Of a stretch of DNA of 42,946 nucleotides, positions 36,201-42,946 are shown in pieces. The DNA lies in contig NZ_JAHKNG010000033.1 of the NCBI RefSeq assembly GCF_018860165.1, positions 1 to 42,946 of the forward strand, written 5' to 3'. The notes beneath the pieces are model-generated. The model did no database searches. It saw only the letters and a program-made list of their open reading frames with translations, and was not told where the DNA came from. Each line of letters begins with the position of its first letter. The stretch's first letter is position 1. The position numbers were made by a program, and so were the translations under genes. This stretch comes from Paracoccus marinaquae. Lineage in GTDB: Bacteria; Pseudomonadota; Alphaproteobacteria; Rhodobacterales; Rhodobacteraceae.

Positions 36201-37803
36201 GCCGGCCACCACCGTCACCGCCTCATTCTATGACCGGGGCACCAGCGGACAGGCGCCGAACGGCCTGCCGGGCTATGGTCAGGCGCTGGCCACGGGAACG
36301 TTTCAGGATACCGCAGCCTTCTTCGCGCTGGCCGGATCGCAGGGCTGGGATTTCGTCAATGTCTGGGCGCCCGGTGACAGCGGGGCGCATCCCGCCATCT
36401 ATACGATCGACCGCGTGGTCTTTGCCCGGCCGAATGACCTGACCCTGCAATATGGAGGGGCCGAGACGGCCCGCGCGACGGGCACCGTCGCCGGGGGCCC
36501 CTCGGTCTATGTCTTTGCCGAAGATGGAGAGACACTGGCGACAGGTCCCGTCTTTGGCCGGCTGGTCTTCCCCAGCCGGAATGTCGGAACCGGTCAGTTC
36601 ACCCTGGCGACCAGATCGCTGACCAGTTCGGCCGGTGACGCCTATCGGGTGGTCGATCTGCCTGCGGATTACGAAATCACCCCTGCCCCGCTGACCATCC
36701 GGGCAAACGACCAGGGCAAGACCTATGGCGGTAACTTTGTCTTTGACGGCGATGAATTCACACGCACGCGGCTGTTCTACGACGACAGGCTGACCAGCGT
36801 CGATCTGGCCAGCGACGGTGCCGGTTCCCGCGCCAGCGTGGGCGATTCTGACATCACGGTCTCGGATGCCGTCGGCACGGGTCTGTCGAATTACGACATC
36901 AGCTATGTCGACGGAACGATGACTGTCGATCCGGCCAGCCTTGTCATCACCGCGAATGATCAATCGAAGGCGTTTGGCGACACCTTTGCCTTTGCCGGAA
37001 CCGAATTCACCCCTTCCGGCCTGATGTCATGGGACGGCATCGACCGGGTTGCCCTGACCAGCGATGGCGCCCCGACGACCGCTGCGGCCGGCTCTTACGC
37101 GATCAACGCCGCCGACGCTTCGGGCAGCGGGCTGGCGAATTACACCATCACCTACCGGCCCGGCCGCATGGATGTGGCCACCGCCGACATCGACGACATT
37201 CCGCGCCCGATCCCGTTCCCGACAACGGAACTGCCGAACCCGATTGACAAGCTTGAGTTCGGCCCCGGCAGCGAGACAATCCCGGGCACGATCCTGACGA
37301 CGGGGATTTCGACCACGCAGACCGTCCTGACGTCGCGCCGGACATTGCAGCAGGTGGATCAATTCGCCGCCGTTCTGGAAATCGCCGCGCAAGGCTGTTC
37401 GCAAAGCGATACCGATGTCAGCCGCTATCTGGCCTGCCTGTCGGACGCGCTGGACGATTTCGCCAACAAGCTGGACGAGATCTCGACCGACCTGCCGCCG
37501 GGAATGGAGAATGTCGCCCAGATCGTCCGCGATGCCCGGCGCAATATCGACAATGCCCGCACCCGCGCCGAGCAGCGCCTTGCCGGTGCCACCACCGCGG
37601 CCGAGCGCGAGGCGATCCGCCGCGACGCCATTGCCGAGGCGCGGGGCGCCATCGCCACCGCCTCGGCCGAGATCCGCGCGGCGATCACCTTGGTCCGCGC
37701 CGATGACCCGGAACTGGCCAGCGTACAGACGGCGACGATCAACCGCGTGGCCCAGGCCGTCGATTCCGTCGGCATCGAATTGTCGCGCGCCGTGGGTCTT
37801 TGA
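33157..37803 (+). CDS. TpsA exoprotein, filamentous-haemagglutinin-like, with GLUG and MBG-type repeats
   Basis: 1548 residues from the ATG at 33157 (GGGA upstream; 33136 is the alternative). Signal peptide ends VPGLARA. The TPS secretion domain (about 45-300) has INSPGANLMVIRQGSDRAVVNW, INRVTG-like MNRVTGDTTSRIHGSL and NGQVYIVNPNGILIG. Glycine-rich beta-helix follows; GLUG-type repeats (GGLVGAMQGGSIIDSYS, GGFTGFLGGSITDAYSSGNV) at about 730-1020; two MBG-like domains (LTIRANDQGKTYGG, LVITANDQSKAFGD) at about 1174-1336; then a helical, arginine-rich tail (about 1395-1548) with two cysteines. Likely a surface adhesin or fibre. It ends in TGATG with the caspase gene. Confidence 0.92.
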   Translation: MARTTHASAFPGIFGSDPRLRTRAALLATTLLIAVPGLARAQNLPTGGSVVSGKVSINSPGANLMVIRQGSDRAVVNWNSFSIGNGASVNIRQPGTSSAIMNRVTGDTTSRIHGSLTANGQVYIVNPNGILIGRNGAINTGGGFVASTLDVSNQDFNAGRLTFGGNGRSAPVTNQGSITVGSGGYAALIGGRVNNAGTISAPLGRIGLGAGERVTLDLSGDRFLMVALPSADDGNDSALIENSGRLSADGGRIEMKAATARNAARNAINLSGVAEARSVSMRNGAIVLGGGNGGAVRVSGKVSAAAPRQPRIRTSLNTSERPPRLKGGQIQMTGAEIMLLGALLDVRGDGGGGTVRIGGDFAGKGPMPHARTLSADAGTRILADALTEGRGGRIALWSDRRTGFHGNISARGGGGGGKGGFVEVSSAGDVRYAGLADLRAPKGEWGRLLLDPLNIIISDDEGATVSTSTVEANLATGNWTLDTSAPPFGGAGEAAGNIDVEGDLNWTTATTLALRADNNINVDDTSVIAPNGGLDLGATNSINLLAATVLVNGLTMNAAGINMSGGSVTQTGGTGSVTADVFSMFGGTWTQNNPTLPAFNVRDFRLDSDLYTSTRFLRASGGTGTATDPYLLTDVYGLQGMDSSADIDGGEGPSIPLLASHFALAGDIEASATDQWNRDDSLGGIGGFDPIGVGENEFTGSLDGRGNSIDQLFVGDIRPDGGLFAETENATIRNLDLTGLRISASGNAGGLVVVAEDTTIENVSASGTVSVSGSFGTKVAGGLVGAMQGGSIIDSYSAAAVNVDLGGGDGPAFIFAGGLAGGIDVDGEVSRSFSTGNVTVQSDHPDALNGFVGGFTGFLGGSITDAYSSGNVSFTQSATAPSATGSVSVGGFAGYHDTTPPAPVDTIPPGTGDTGLTMIRTAAHGNVSVVGGSLATRVGGHTGQNYNGNIIDSYADGNVTSSSTAAQDVGGLIGSTGEGEVRNTYARGAVRASGTGATRIGGLIGYNEIPSAGGAPATTVTASFYDRGTSGQAPNGLPGYGQALATGTFQDTAAFFALAGSQGWDFVNVWAPGDSGAHPAIYTIDRVVFARPNDLTLQYGGAETARATGTVAGGPSVYVFAEDGETLATGPVFGRLVFPSRNVGTGQFTLATRSLTSSAGDAYRVVDLPADYEITPAPLTIRANDQGKTYGGNFVFDGDEFTRTRLFYDDRLTSVDLASDGAGSRASVGDSDITVSDAVGTGLSNYDISYVDGTMTVDPASLVITANDQSKAFGDTFAFAGTEFTPSGLMSWDGIDRVALTSDGAPTTAAAGSYAINAADASGSGLANYTITYRPGRMDVATADIDDIPRPIPFPTTELPNPIDKLEFGPGSETIPGTILTTGISTTQTVLTSRRTLQQVDQFAAVLEIAAQGCSQSDTDVSRYLACLSDALDDFANKLDEISTDLPPGMENVAQIVRDARRNIDNARTRAEQRLAGATTAAEREAIRRDAIAEARGAIATASAEIRAAITLVRADDPELASVQTATINRVAQAVDSVGIELSRAVGL

Positions 37804-39737
37804 TGGTCGCGCTGCGGCTTGCCGCACTGGTCGCGCTGGTGGTCCTCGGGACCGGGGCCGGCGCGGTTTTCGCGGCCGAACGGGTCGCCCTGATCATCGG
37901 CAATTCGGAATATCAGGCAGTGGAATCGCTGGATAATCCACGCAATGACGCGCTGGATATCTCGGTAGCACTTGAGGGGCTAGGCTTCGAGGTCATCCTT
38001 GGGCGCGACCTGACGCGCGAGGGGATGCAGCAATCGACCGCCGATTTCGCTGCCGCCGCCAGGAACGCCGATGTGGCGCTGTTCTTCTATGCCGGTCACG
38101 GTTTTCAGGTCGATGGCCAGAACTATCTCGTCCCGACCGATGCCAGGATAACCCGGCCCGACGAGGCGACCAGCCAGACCGTCGCCATGGCCGAGGTGCT
38201 TGGTGCGCTGAAAGGTTCTCCGGCGCTGAAACTGGTCTTTCTGGATGCCTGCCGCAACAATCCCTTCGGCGCCGGCCTGCAGGGCGATCCGCGCGTCTCG
38301 GACGGGCTTGCGCGGATCGGAAACGAGGCCGATTTCATGTTCGCCTATGCGACCCAGCCCGGCAATGTTGCCTATGACGGGACCGGGCGGAACAGCTTTT
38401 TCTCCGAGGCGCTGCTGCACCATCTCTATACGCCCGGACAGCCGATCTCGGAAATGATGATCGCTGTCCGCCGTGACGTGATGACCGCGACCGGCGGTCA
38501 GCAGATCCCCTGGGAAAATTCCTCGCTGACCCGGCAGTTCACCTTCGACACCCGCCCGCCCGGCATCTCGCAGGAGGCGCTGTTCTATCAGGTGGCGACC
38601 GGCGCGCCCGACAATGCGCTGATGCAGCTTTATGTCGATCTCTATCCCCAGGGCGCGCATCTGGGCGAGGCGCTGGCATGGCTGGAAACCGGCTCTCAGA
38701 CCCGCTCGATCGATCCCGGCGATTCCACCGAACAGGCCAAGCGGCTGTGGACCCTGGCGCAACGCAGCCGCGTGCGGCCGCTGCTGCAATTCTATCTCGA
38801 CCGCTATCCCGACGGTGAGAATGCGGTAGAAGCGCGGAAGTATCTTGAGCTTCTGCCCGATCTGCAGAACAGCACCCCCGCCGCCCTGTGCGAGCGGCTG
38901 GCCACCCATCCGAACGACGCCACCGCCGAGAATTCCGGCGTGCCCTTCGAACGCTTGCAGCGCAATGCCGTCGTTGCCATCCAGGCCTGTTCGGCGGCGG
39001 TCACGCAATCCCCGAACCTGCCGCATTACATCGCCCTTCTGGCCCGCGCGACAGTGGCGTCGGGCGATCTGGGCCGGGCCGTGCCGCTCTATGAGACTGC
39101 GGCTGCGCGCGGCGATCTGCGGGCGATGGTCAGCCTTGCCCAGTTGAAGGAAAGCGGCAATGGCATGCCGCAGGACATTGCCGGAGCGCTGGCGCTTTAC
39201 GAAAAGGCGGCCGAGGCCGGCAGCCTCGATGCGATGATCAACCTCGCCGTGACGCTGAGCCAGGGCAAGCTGATGCCCAAGGACGATGCCCGCGCCATCG
39301 CCCTCCTGGAACGGGCCTCACGCGAGGGCTCGGCCAAGGCGACCTATAATCTGGGCGTATTGCGGCTGAATGGCGAGACCGGCGAACCCGGCGAGGCGCT
39401 GGATTATTTTCGCCGCGCCGCGCGGGATGGCGAATATCTGGGCTATCGCGCGGCAGCGATCATGCTGGACAAGGGCGGCGGCTTCGTTCCCCGCGATCCG
39501 GCAGAAGCCGCGAACATGCTGCTGCGGGGCGCGGCCGAGGATAACGGCGCCATCCTGACCGAACTGACCCAGCAAGCCGAGAACTGGTCGCGGGACACGA
39601 GGACACAGGTTCAGCTGCGACTGGCAGCGGCCGGACTTTACACCAGCGATGTGGACGGGCTGCCGGGACCGAATTTCAGCGAGGCGCTGGAACGCTGGCG
39701 GAATGGCGGCTTTGATGCTGGCGTCCTGCCGGAATGA
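37803..39737 (+). CDS. Exported caspase-fold (peptidase C14) protein with Sel1-like repeats
   Basis: 644 residues from the ATG at 37803, overlapping the tpsA stop (TGATG). The N-terminus is a signal peptide (cleavage near VFA-AE). The C14 domain (about 25-255) begins ERVALIIGNSEY and has the catalytic dyad His99 in FFYAGHG and Cys150 in VFLDACRNNPFG. After a linker, Sel1-like repeats occupy about 410-600 (AVPLYETAAARGDLRAMVSLAQL, ALALYEKAAEAGSLDAMINLAVTLSQG), and the end resembles a peptidoglycan-binding-like helix pair. Translational coupling to TpsA suggests action on TpsA or on its export in the periplasm; this is inferred. Confidence 0.88.
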   Translation: MVALRLAALVALVVLGTGAGAVFAAERVALIIGNSEYQAVESLDNPRNDALDISVALEGLGFEVILGRDLTREGMQQSTADFAAAARNADVALFFYAGHGFQVDGQNYLVPTDARITRPDEATSQTVAMAEVLGALKGSPALKLVFLDACRNNPFGAGLQGDPRVSDGLARIGNEADFMFAYATQPGNVAYDGTGRNSFFSEALLHHLYTPGQPISEMMIAVRRDVMTATGGQQIPWENSSLTRQFTFDTRPPGISQEALFYQVATGAPDNALMQLYVDLYPQGAHLGEALAWLETGSQTRSIDPGDSTEQAKRLWTLAQRSRVRPLLQFYLDRYPDGENAVEARKYLELLPDLQNSTPAALCERLATHPNDATAENSGVPFERLQRNAVVAIQACSAAVTQSPNLPHYIALLARATVASGDLGRAVPLYETAAARGDLRAMVSLAQLKESGNGMPQDIAGALALYEKAAEAGSLDAMINLAVTLSQGKLMPKDDARAIALLERASREGSAKATYNLGVLRLNGETGEPGEALDYFRRAARDGEYLGYRAAAIMLDKGGGFVPRDPAEAANMLLRGAAEDNGAILTELTQQAENWSRDTRTQVQLRLAAAGLYTSDVDGLPGPNFSEALERWRNGGFDAGVLPE

Positions 39738-40059
39738 GTCTCGGGGGCCATTGCCCGCAACGGGACTGCGGGCGTCGCGTTCCCCTGGCCCCACAGTCTG
39801 GCGGCGCTGGCGCGTCGAAGGCAGATGCACCCTGTGAAACCGCTGCCGGGGCAATCTCTCATGGCCCGGAACCTCGGGCGGCGGCTGGCGGGAATCCAGG
39901 GTCGTCTCGCTTGCCTGATCGTTACACTGCCCTTGGCAGACCCGTCATGGTGGCCGTAGGATATGTCTGTCCACCGTAGGGGAAGTCTGGCCTACAGCCG
40001 ATTTGTGCAACTGAGCCAATCACCGCCGGACTCGGCCGGTGTTTCCGGAGGCGTTTCGA
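39738..40059. other. Intergenic region between caspase gene and clpV
   Basis: 322 bases without a supported gene. A hairpin GCCCGCA (39753-39759) / TGCGGGC (39767-39773) follows the caspase stop by 15 bases and may terminate the TPS operon, though it has no T-run. No clear promoter hexamers precede clpV. Small frames here have no ribosome-binding site or family resemblance. Confidence 0.5.
39753..39773 (+). terminator. GC hairpin after the caspase gene, possible terminator
   Basis: A perfect 7-bp stem (GCCCGCA / TGCGGGC) with loop ACGGGAC lies 16 bases after the caspase stop. The lack of a T-run makes intrinsic termination uncertain; it could mark the transcript end. Confidence 0.35.
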
Positions 40060-42786
40060 ATGACCGCACGCGGATCACAACAGATCATCAAGAGAAAAGA
40101 ACTTGTCGGCAAGCTGAACCCGATCTGCCTGAAGGCATTTTCCGAAGCCGCGCAGGCCGCAAAGCGCCGTGGGAACCCCTATGTCGAGCTAGTGCATTTC
40201 ATCACCGCGCTGGCCGATACCGAACGATCGGACGTTGCGATCCTGCTGGAAGCGGCGGGTGTGGACCGGCACCGCTTTGACGGGGACGTGCTGAAGGCCA
40301 CGGATGCGCTGCCGCATGGGGCGGGTTCGGTCGAGGAATTCTCGGACCATATCTTCCGCGCAATACAGGAGGCGTGGAATTTCGGATCGCTGGAATTCGG
40401 CGATGACACGGTGCGCTCGGCCTATGTGCTGCTGGGCGCGCTGCAGGCGCCGGTGCTGGAGGGGTTGCTGTTCAAGATCAGCCTGGAATTCGACAAGCTG
40501 GCCCCGGCTGCCATGTCGGCGCAGCTGGACGATCTGTTGGCGCAGTCGCTGGAACGGACCAGCACTGCCGAGGCCGAAGCACCGAAAGGGGCCAAGCCGC
40601 GACCGGGCGGGAAATCGGCGCTGGATCAATATGCGACCAATCTGACGGCGCGGGCGCGGGACGGCAAGATGGACCCGGTGGTGGGCCGCGATGCCGAGAT
40701 CCGGCAGATCGTCGATATCCTGCTGCGCAGGAAGCAGAACAACCCGATCCTGACCGGCGAGGCGGGCGTGGGCAAGACCGCCGTGGTCGAGGGGTTCGCC
40801 CAGCGTCTGGCGCGCGGCGATGTGCCGCCGCAATTGCGCAATGTCGATCTGCACATGCTGGACATCGGGCTGATGCAGGCCGGGGCCAGCGTGAAGGGCG
40901 AATTCGAGAAGCGGCTGAAATCGGTGATCGAGGAGGTGCAATCCTCGGACACGCCGATCATCCTGTTCATCGACGAGGCGCACACCCTGATCGGGGCCGG
41001 GGGCGCGGCGGGCACCGGCGATGCCGCGAACCTGCTGAAACCGCCCCTGGCGCGGGGCGAACTGCGCACCATCGCCGCGACGACATGGGCCGAGTTCAAG
41101 CAGCATATCGAACCCGACCCGGCCCTGACCCGGCGGTTCCAGACAGTCAAGATCGACGAACCCGACGAGGCAAAGGCGGTGCTGATGTGCCGGGGCATCG
41201 CCGGGGTGCTGGAAAAGCATCACAAGGTCGAGTTGCTGGACGAAAGCATCGAGGCGGCGGTGAAACTGTCGCATCGCTATATCCCCTCGCGGCAATTGCC
41301 GGACAAGGCGATCAGCCTCTTGGATACGGCCTGCGCGCGGGTCGCGGTATCGCAGCACGCGACGCCGGCCGAGGTCGAGGACCTGGAACGCCGGATGGCC
41401 GCCCTGCAGATCGAGCGGGGCATCATCGAGCGCGAGGAAGCCATCGGCATCGAGGTCGAGGCGCGCAAGGCCGAAGTCGAGGCCGGGCTGGCCGAGGCGC
41501 ATCAGGCGCTGGAGGCCGCGCGGGAACGCTGGGAGGCGGAAAAGGCGCTGGTGGCCGGGATCCTCGATCTGCGGGCGCAATTGCGCCGGGCGGGCGCGCG
41601 CGTGGATGACACCGGCGATATCGGCGATGCCGAGGAGGTTCCGGCCGATGAACCACCGGGCGAGGGCGAAGCACCGGCCGGGGATCCGCCCTTCGACCGT
41701 GCCGCGACCTTGGCCATGCTGAAGGCAAGAATGGCCGATCTGGTCGCCGCGCAGGGCGAGACGCCGCTGATCCTGCCGGCGGTGGACAAGGCGGCGGTGG
41801 CATCCGTGGTGCAGGACTGGACCGGCATTCCGATGGGACGGATGCTGGCCAGCCAGACCGAAAAGGCGCTGTCGCTGGCCGCCAATCTGGCCGGGCGTGT
41901 CGTCGGTCAGGATCACGCCATGGAGATGATCGCGAACCGCATCCAGACCTCGGCCGCAGGGCTGAAATCGCCGGAAAAGCCGGTCGGCGTCTTCATGCTC
42001 TGCGGCCCCTCGGGCGTCGGCAAGACCGAAACCGCGCTGGCTCTGGCTGAGCTGATGTATGGCGGCGAGGACAACATGATCTCGATCAACATGTCCGAGT
42101 TTCAGGAGGCCCATACCGTCAGCACGCTGAAAGGCGCGCCGCCGGGCTATGTCGGCTATGGCAAGGGCGGGATATTGACCGAGGCGGTGCGGAGGCGGCC
42201 CTATTCGGTGGTGCTGCTGGACGAGGTCGAAAAGGCCCATCCCGACGTGCACGAGATCTTCTTTCAGGTCTTCGACAAGGGAATGATGGATGACAGCGAA
42301 GGGCGCCGAATCGATTTCAAGAACACGCTTATTCTGCTGACATCCAATGTGGGATCCGAGGAAATCATGACGATGACCGAGGATGGAAAGACCGGCGTGG
42401 ATATCGATCGGTTGAATGCGGCCCTACGCGCGCCGCTGCTGCAGGTTTTCCCTGCGGCGCTGCTGGGGCGGGTGGTGACGATCCCCTATTATCCGCTGTC
42501 GGATTCGATGATCGAGGCGATCGCGGGGCACAAGCTGCGCAGCTTGGCGCGGCGTCTGGGCGAGGGTTACGGGGCCGAATTGGTGATTGGGGAAGGCGCG
42601 ATGCAGGTCATCAAGGATCGCTGCACCGAGATCGAAAGCGGAGGCCGCATGATCGACGCGATCCTGACCAATACGCTGATGCCGGAACTGAGCCGGCGGA
42701 TATTGGGCTATCGGCTGGAGGGGAAGGAATTGCGGAAGGTGACCGTGAATGGTGGGGAAGGAGGTTTTGAGTATGGGTTCGAGTAA
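40060..42786 (+). CDS. clpV: ClpV (TssH), AAA+ ATPase that recycles the T6SS sheath
   Basis: 908 residues from the ATG at 40060 with GGAGG upstream (an upstream GTG is less likely). The N-domain includes KELVGKLNPICLKAFSEAAQAAKRRGNPYVELVHFI, typical of ClpV rather than ClpB. Two AAA+ domains: Walker A GEAGVGKT (233-240) and GPSGVGKT (649-656), Walker B FIDEAHTLIGAG and VLLDEVEKAHPDV; LLKPPLARGELRTIAATTW is ClpV-like. The linker before the second domain is acidic and proline-rich. It unfolds contracted TssBC sheath. It is 16 kb from tagF, apart from the other tss genes and downstream of the TPS-caspase operon. Confidence 0.95.
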   Translation: MTARGSQQIIKRKELVGKLNPICLKAFSEAAQAAKRRGNPYVELVHFITALADTERSDVAILLEAAGVDRHRFDGDVLKATDALPHGAGSVEEFSDHIFRAIQEAWNFGSLEFGDDTVRSAYVLLGALQAPVLEGLLFKISLEFDKLAPAAMSAQLDDLLAQSLERTSTAEAEAPKGAKPRPGGKSALDQYATNLTARARDGKMDPVVGRDAEIRQIVDILLRRKQNNPILTGEAGVGKTAVVEGFAQRLARGDVPPQLRNVDLHMLDIGLMQAGASVKGEFEKRLKSVIEEVQSSDTPIILFIDEAHTLIGAGGAAGTGDAANLLKPPLARGELRTIAATTWAEFKQHIEPDPALTRRFQTVKIDEPDEAKAVLMCRGIAGVLEKHHKVELLDESIEAAVKLSHRYIPSRQLPDKAISLLDTACARVAVSQHATPAEVEDLERRMAALQIERGIIEREEAIGIEVEARKAEVEAGLAEAHQALEAARERWEAEKALVAGILDLRAQLRRAGARVDDTGDIGDAEEVPADEPPGEGEAPAGDPPFDRAATLAMLKARMADLVAAQGETPLILPAVDKAAVASVVQDWTGIPMGRMLASQTEKALSLAANLAGRVVGQDHAMEMIANRIQTSAAGLKSPEKPVGVFMLCGPSGVGKTETALALAELMYGGEDNMISINMSEFQEAHTVSTLKGAPPGYVGYGKGGILTEAVRRRPYSVVLLDEVEKAHPDVHEIFFQVFDKGMMDDSEGRRIDFKNTLILLTSNVGSEEIMTMTEDGKTGVDIDRLNAALRAPLLQVFPAALLGRVVTIPYYPLSDSMIEAIAGHKLRSLARRLGEGYGAELVIGEGAMQVIKDRCTEIESGGRMIDAILTNTLMPELSRRILGYRLEGKELRKVTVNGGEGGFEYGFE

Positions 42787-42814
42787 TCTTGGTGGAATGA
42801 ATAGCCCCGTGTAT

Positions 42815-42853
42815 CGGCATTGATGATGTGACCGCCCCCCGACGGCATTGATG
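42815..42853. repeat. Direct repeat at the left end of the IS110-type element
   Basis: CGGCATTGATG occurs at 42815-42825 and again at 42843-42853, 28 bases apart, in the non-coding stretch between the clpV stop and the transposase start. It probably belongs to the IS110-type end or its guide-RNA region. The precise element boundary is unknown. Confidence 0.5.
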
Positions 42854-42894
42854 TGCCAAGGAGGGTCTGCGATTATCCACAAGGGAGGACGGTC

Positions 42895-42946
42895 ATGTCG
42901 GAGATTATCACGGTCGGGCTCGATCTGGCGAAGCATGTGTTCCAGG
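42895..42946 (+). CDS. IS110-family transposase, N-terminal fragment (runs off window)
   Basis: The ATG at 42895 is preceded by GGGAGGA and opens a frame reading MSEIITVGLDLAKHVFQ, the classical DEDD-transposase start of IS110-family elements (GLDLAKHVFQ includes the first catalytic Asp). It continues past the end of the window. It bounds the T6SS island on the right, just 108 bases after clpV, which appears complete. Confidence 0.85.
   Translation, partial: MSEIITVGLDLAKHVFQ

Noticed and set aside
39963..40280. Small plus-strand frame before and into clpV
   Set aside because: It overlaps the ClpV N-domain in another frame and lacks a ribosome-binding site.
40189..42252. Long minus-strand open frame opposite clpV
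   Set aside because: Antisense to ClpV with both Walker motifs; composition rich in Arg, His and Gln is typical of a codon shadow.

Overview
The window reads as a GC-rich alphaproteobacterial chromosome or megaplasmid segment. The style is Rhodobacteraceae/Paracoccus-like, judged from the base composition, the IS5-type transposase N-terminus at the left edge and the gene content; the genus is an inference. Almost the whole window is one type VI secretion (T6SS) island, bounded by an IS5-type transposase fragment on the left (1-121) and the start of an IS110-type element on the right (from about 42800).

Left flank (1-1357): IS5 end, a decayed DNA methyltransferase fragment, a DUF6484 protein and a short N-terminal stump of a TIGR02270-type protein. 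This looks like an eroded older T6SS effector cargo module. Next comes a minus-strand effector operon (4928 to 1368): DUF2169 adaptor, ketosynthase-like protein without the catalytic cysteine, DUF4150/PAAR-like protein with an unrecognised C-terminal domain (candidate toxin), and an ankyrin-repeat protein (candidate immunity protein). All three junctions are ATGA stop/start overlaps.

Core (5180-23685, plus strand): a membrane Ser/Thr kinase (PpkA-type), then tssA, tssB, tssC, hcp, tssE, tssF, tssG, a FHA protein, tssJ, tssK, tssL (with OmpA domain), tssM and tagF. Together these encode sheath, tube, baseplate and trans-envelope complex, plus kinase/FHA/TagF parts of the threonine phosphorylation control pathway.

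Second minus-strand operon (30272 to 23695): PP2C phosphatase (PppA-type), an anchored M15-type peptidoglycan peptidase, an unusual DotU-IcmF fusion lacking the TssM ATPase domain, and vgrG. It converges on tagF through a perfect 11-bp inverted repeat made by the two gene ends.

Right part (30401-42786, plus strand): a secreted OmpA-like protein, then a two-partner secretion operon (TpsB, a 1548-residue TpsA adhesin/exoprotein) coupled to an exported caspase-fold protease with Sel1-like repeats, then clpV (tssH), separated from the rest of the tss genes by the TPS-caspase block. With tssA-M, hcp, vgrG and clpV present, all 13 core T6SS components are in the window and appear intact. The most unusual elements are the ATPase-less DotU-IcmF fusion, the TpsB-TpsA-caspase operon inside a T6SS island, and the effector module with an unknown toxin-like domain.
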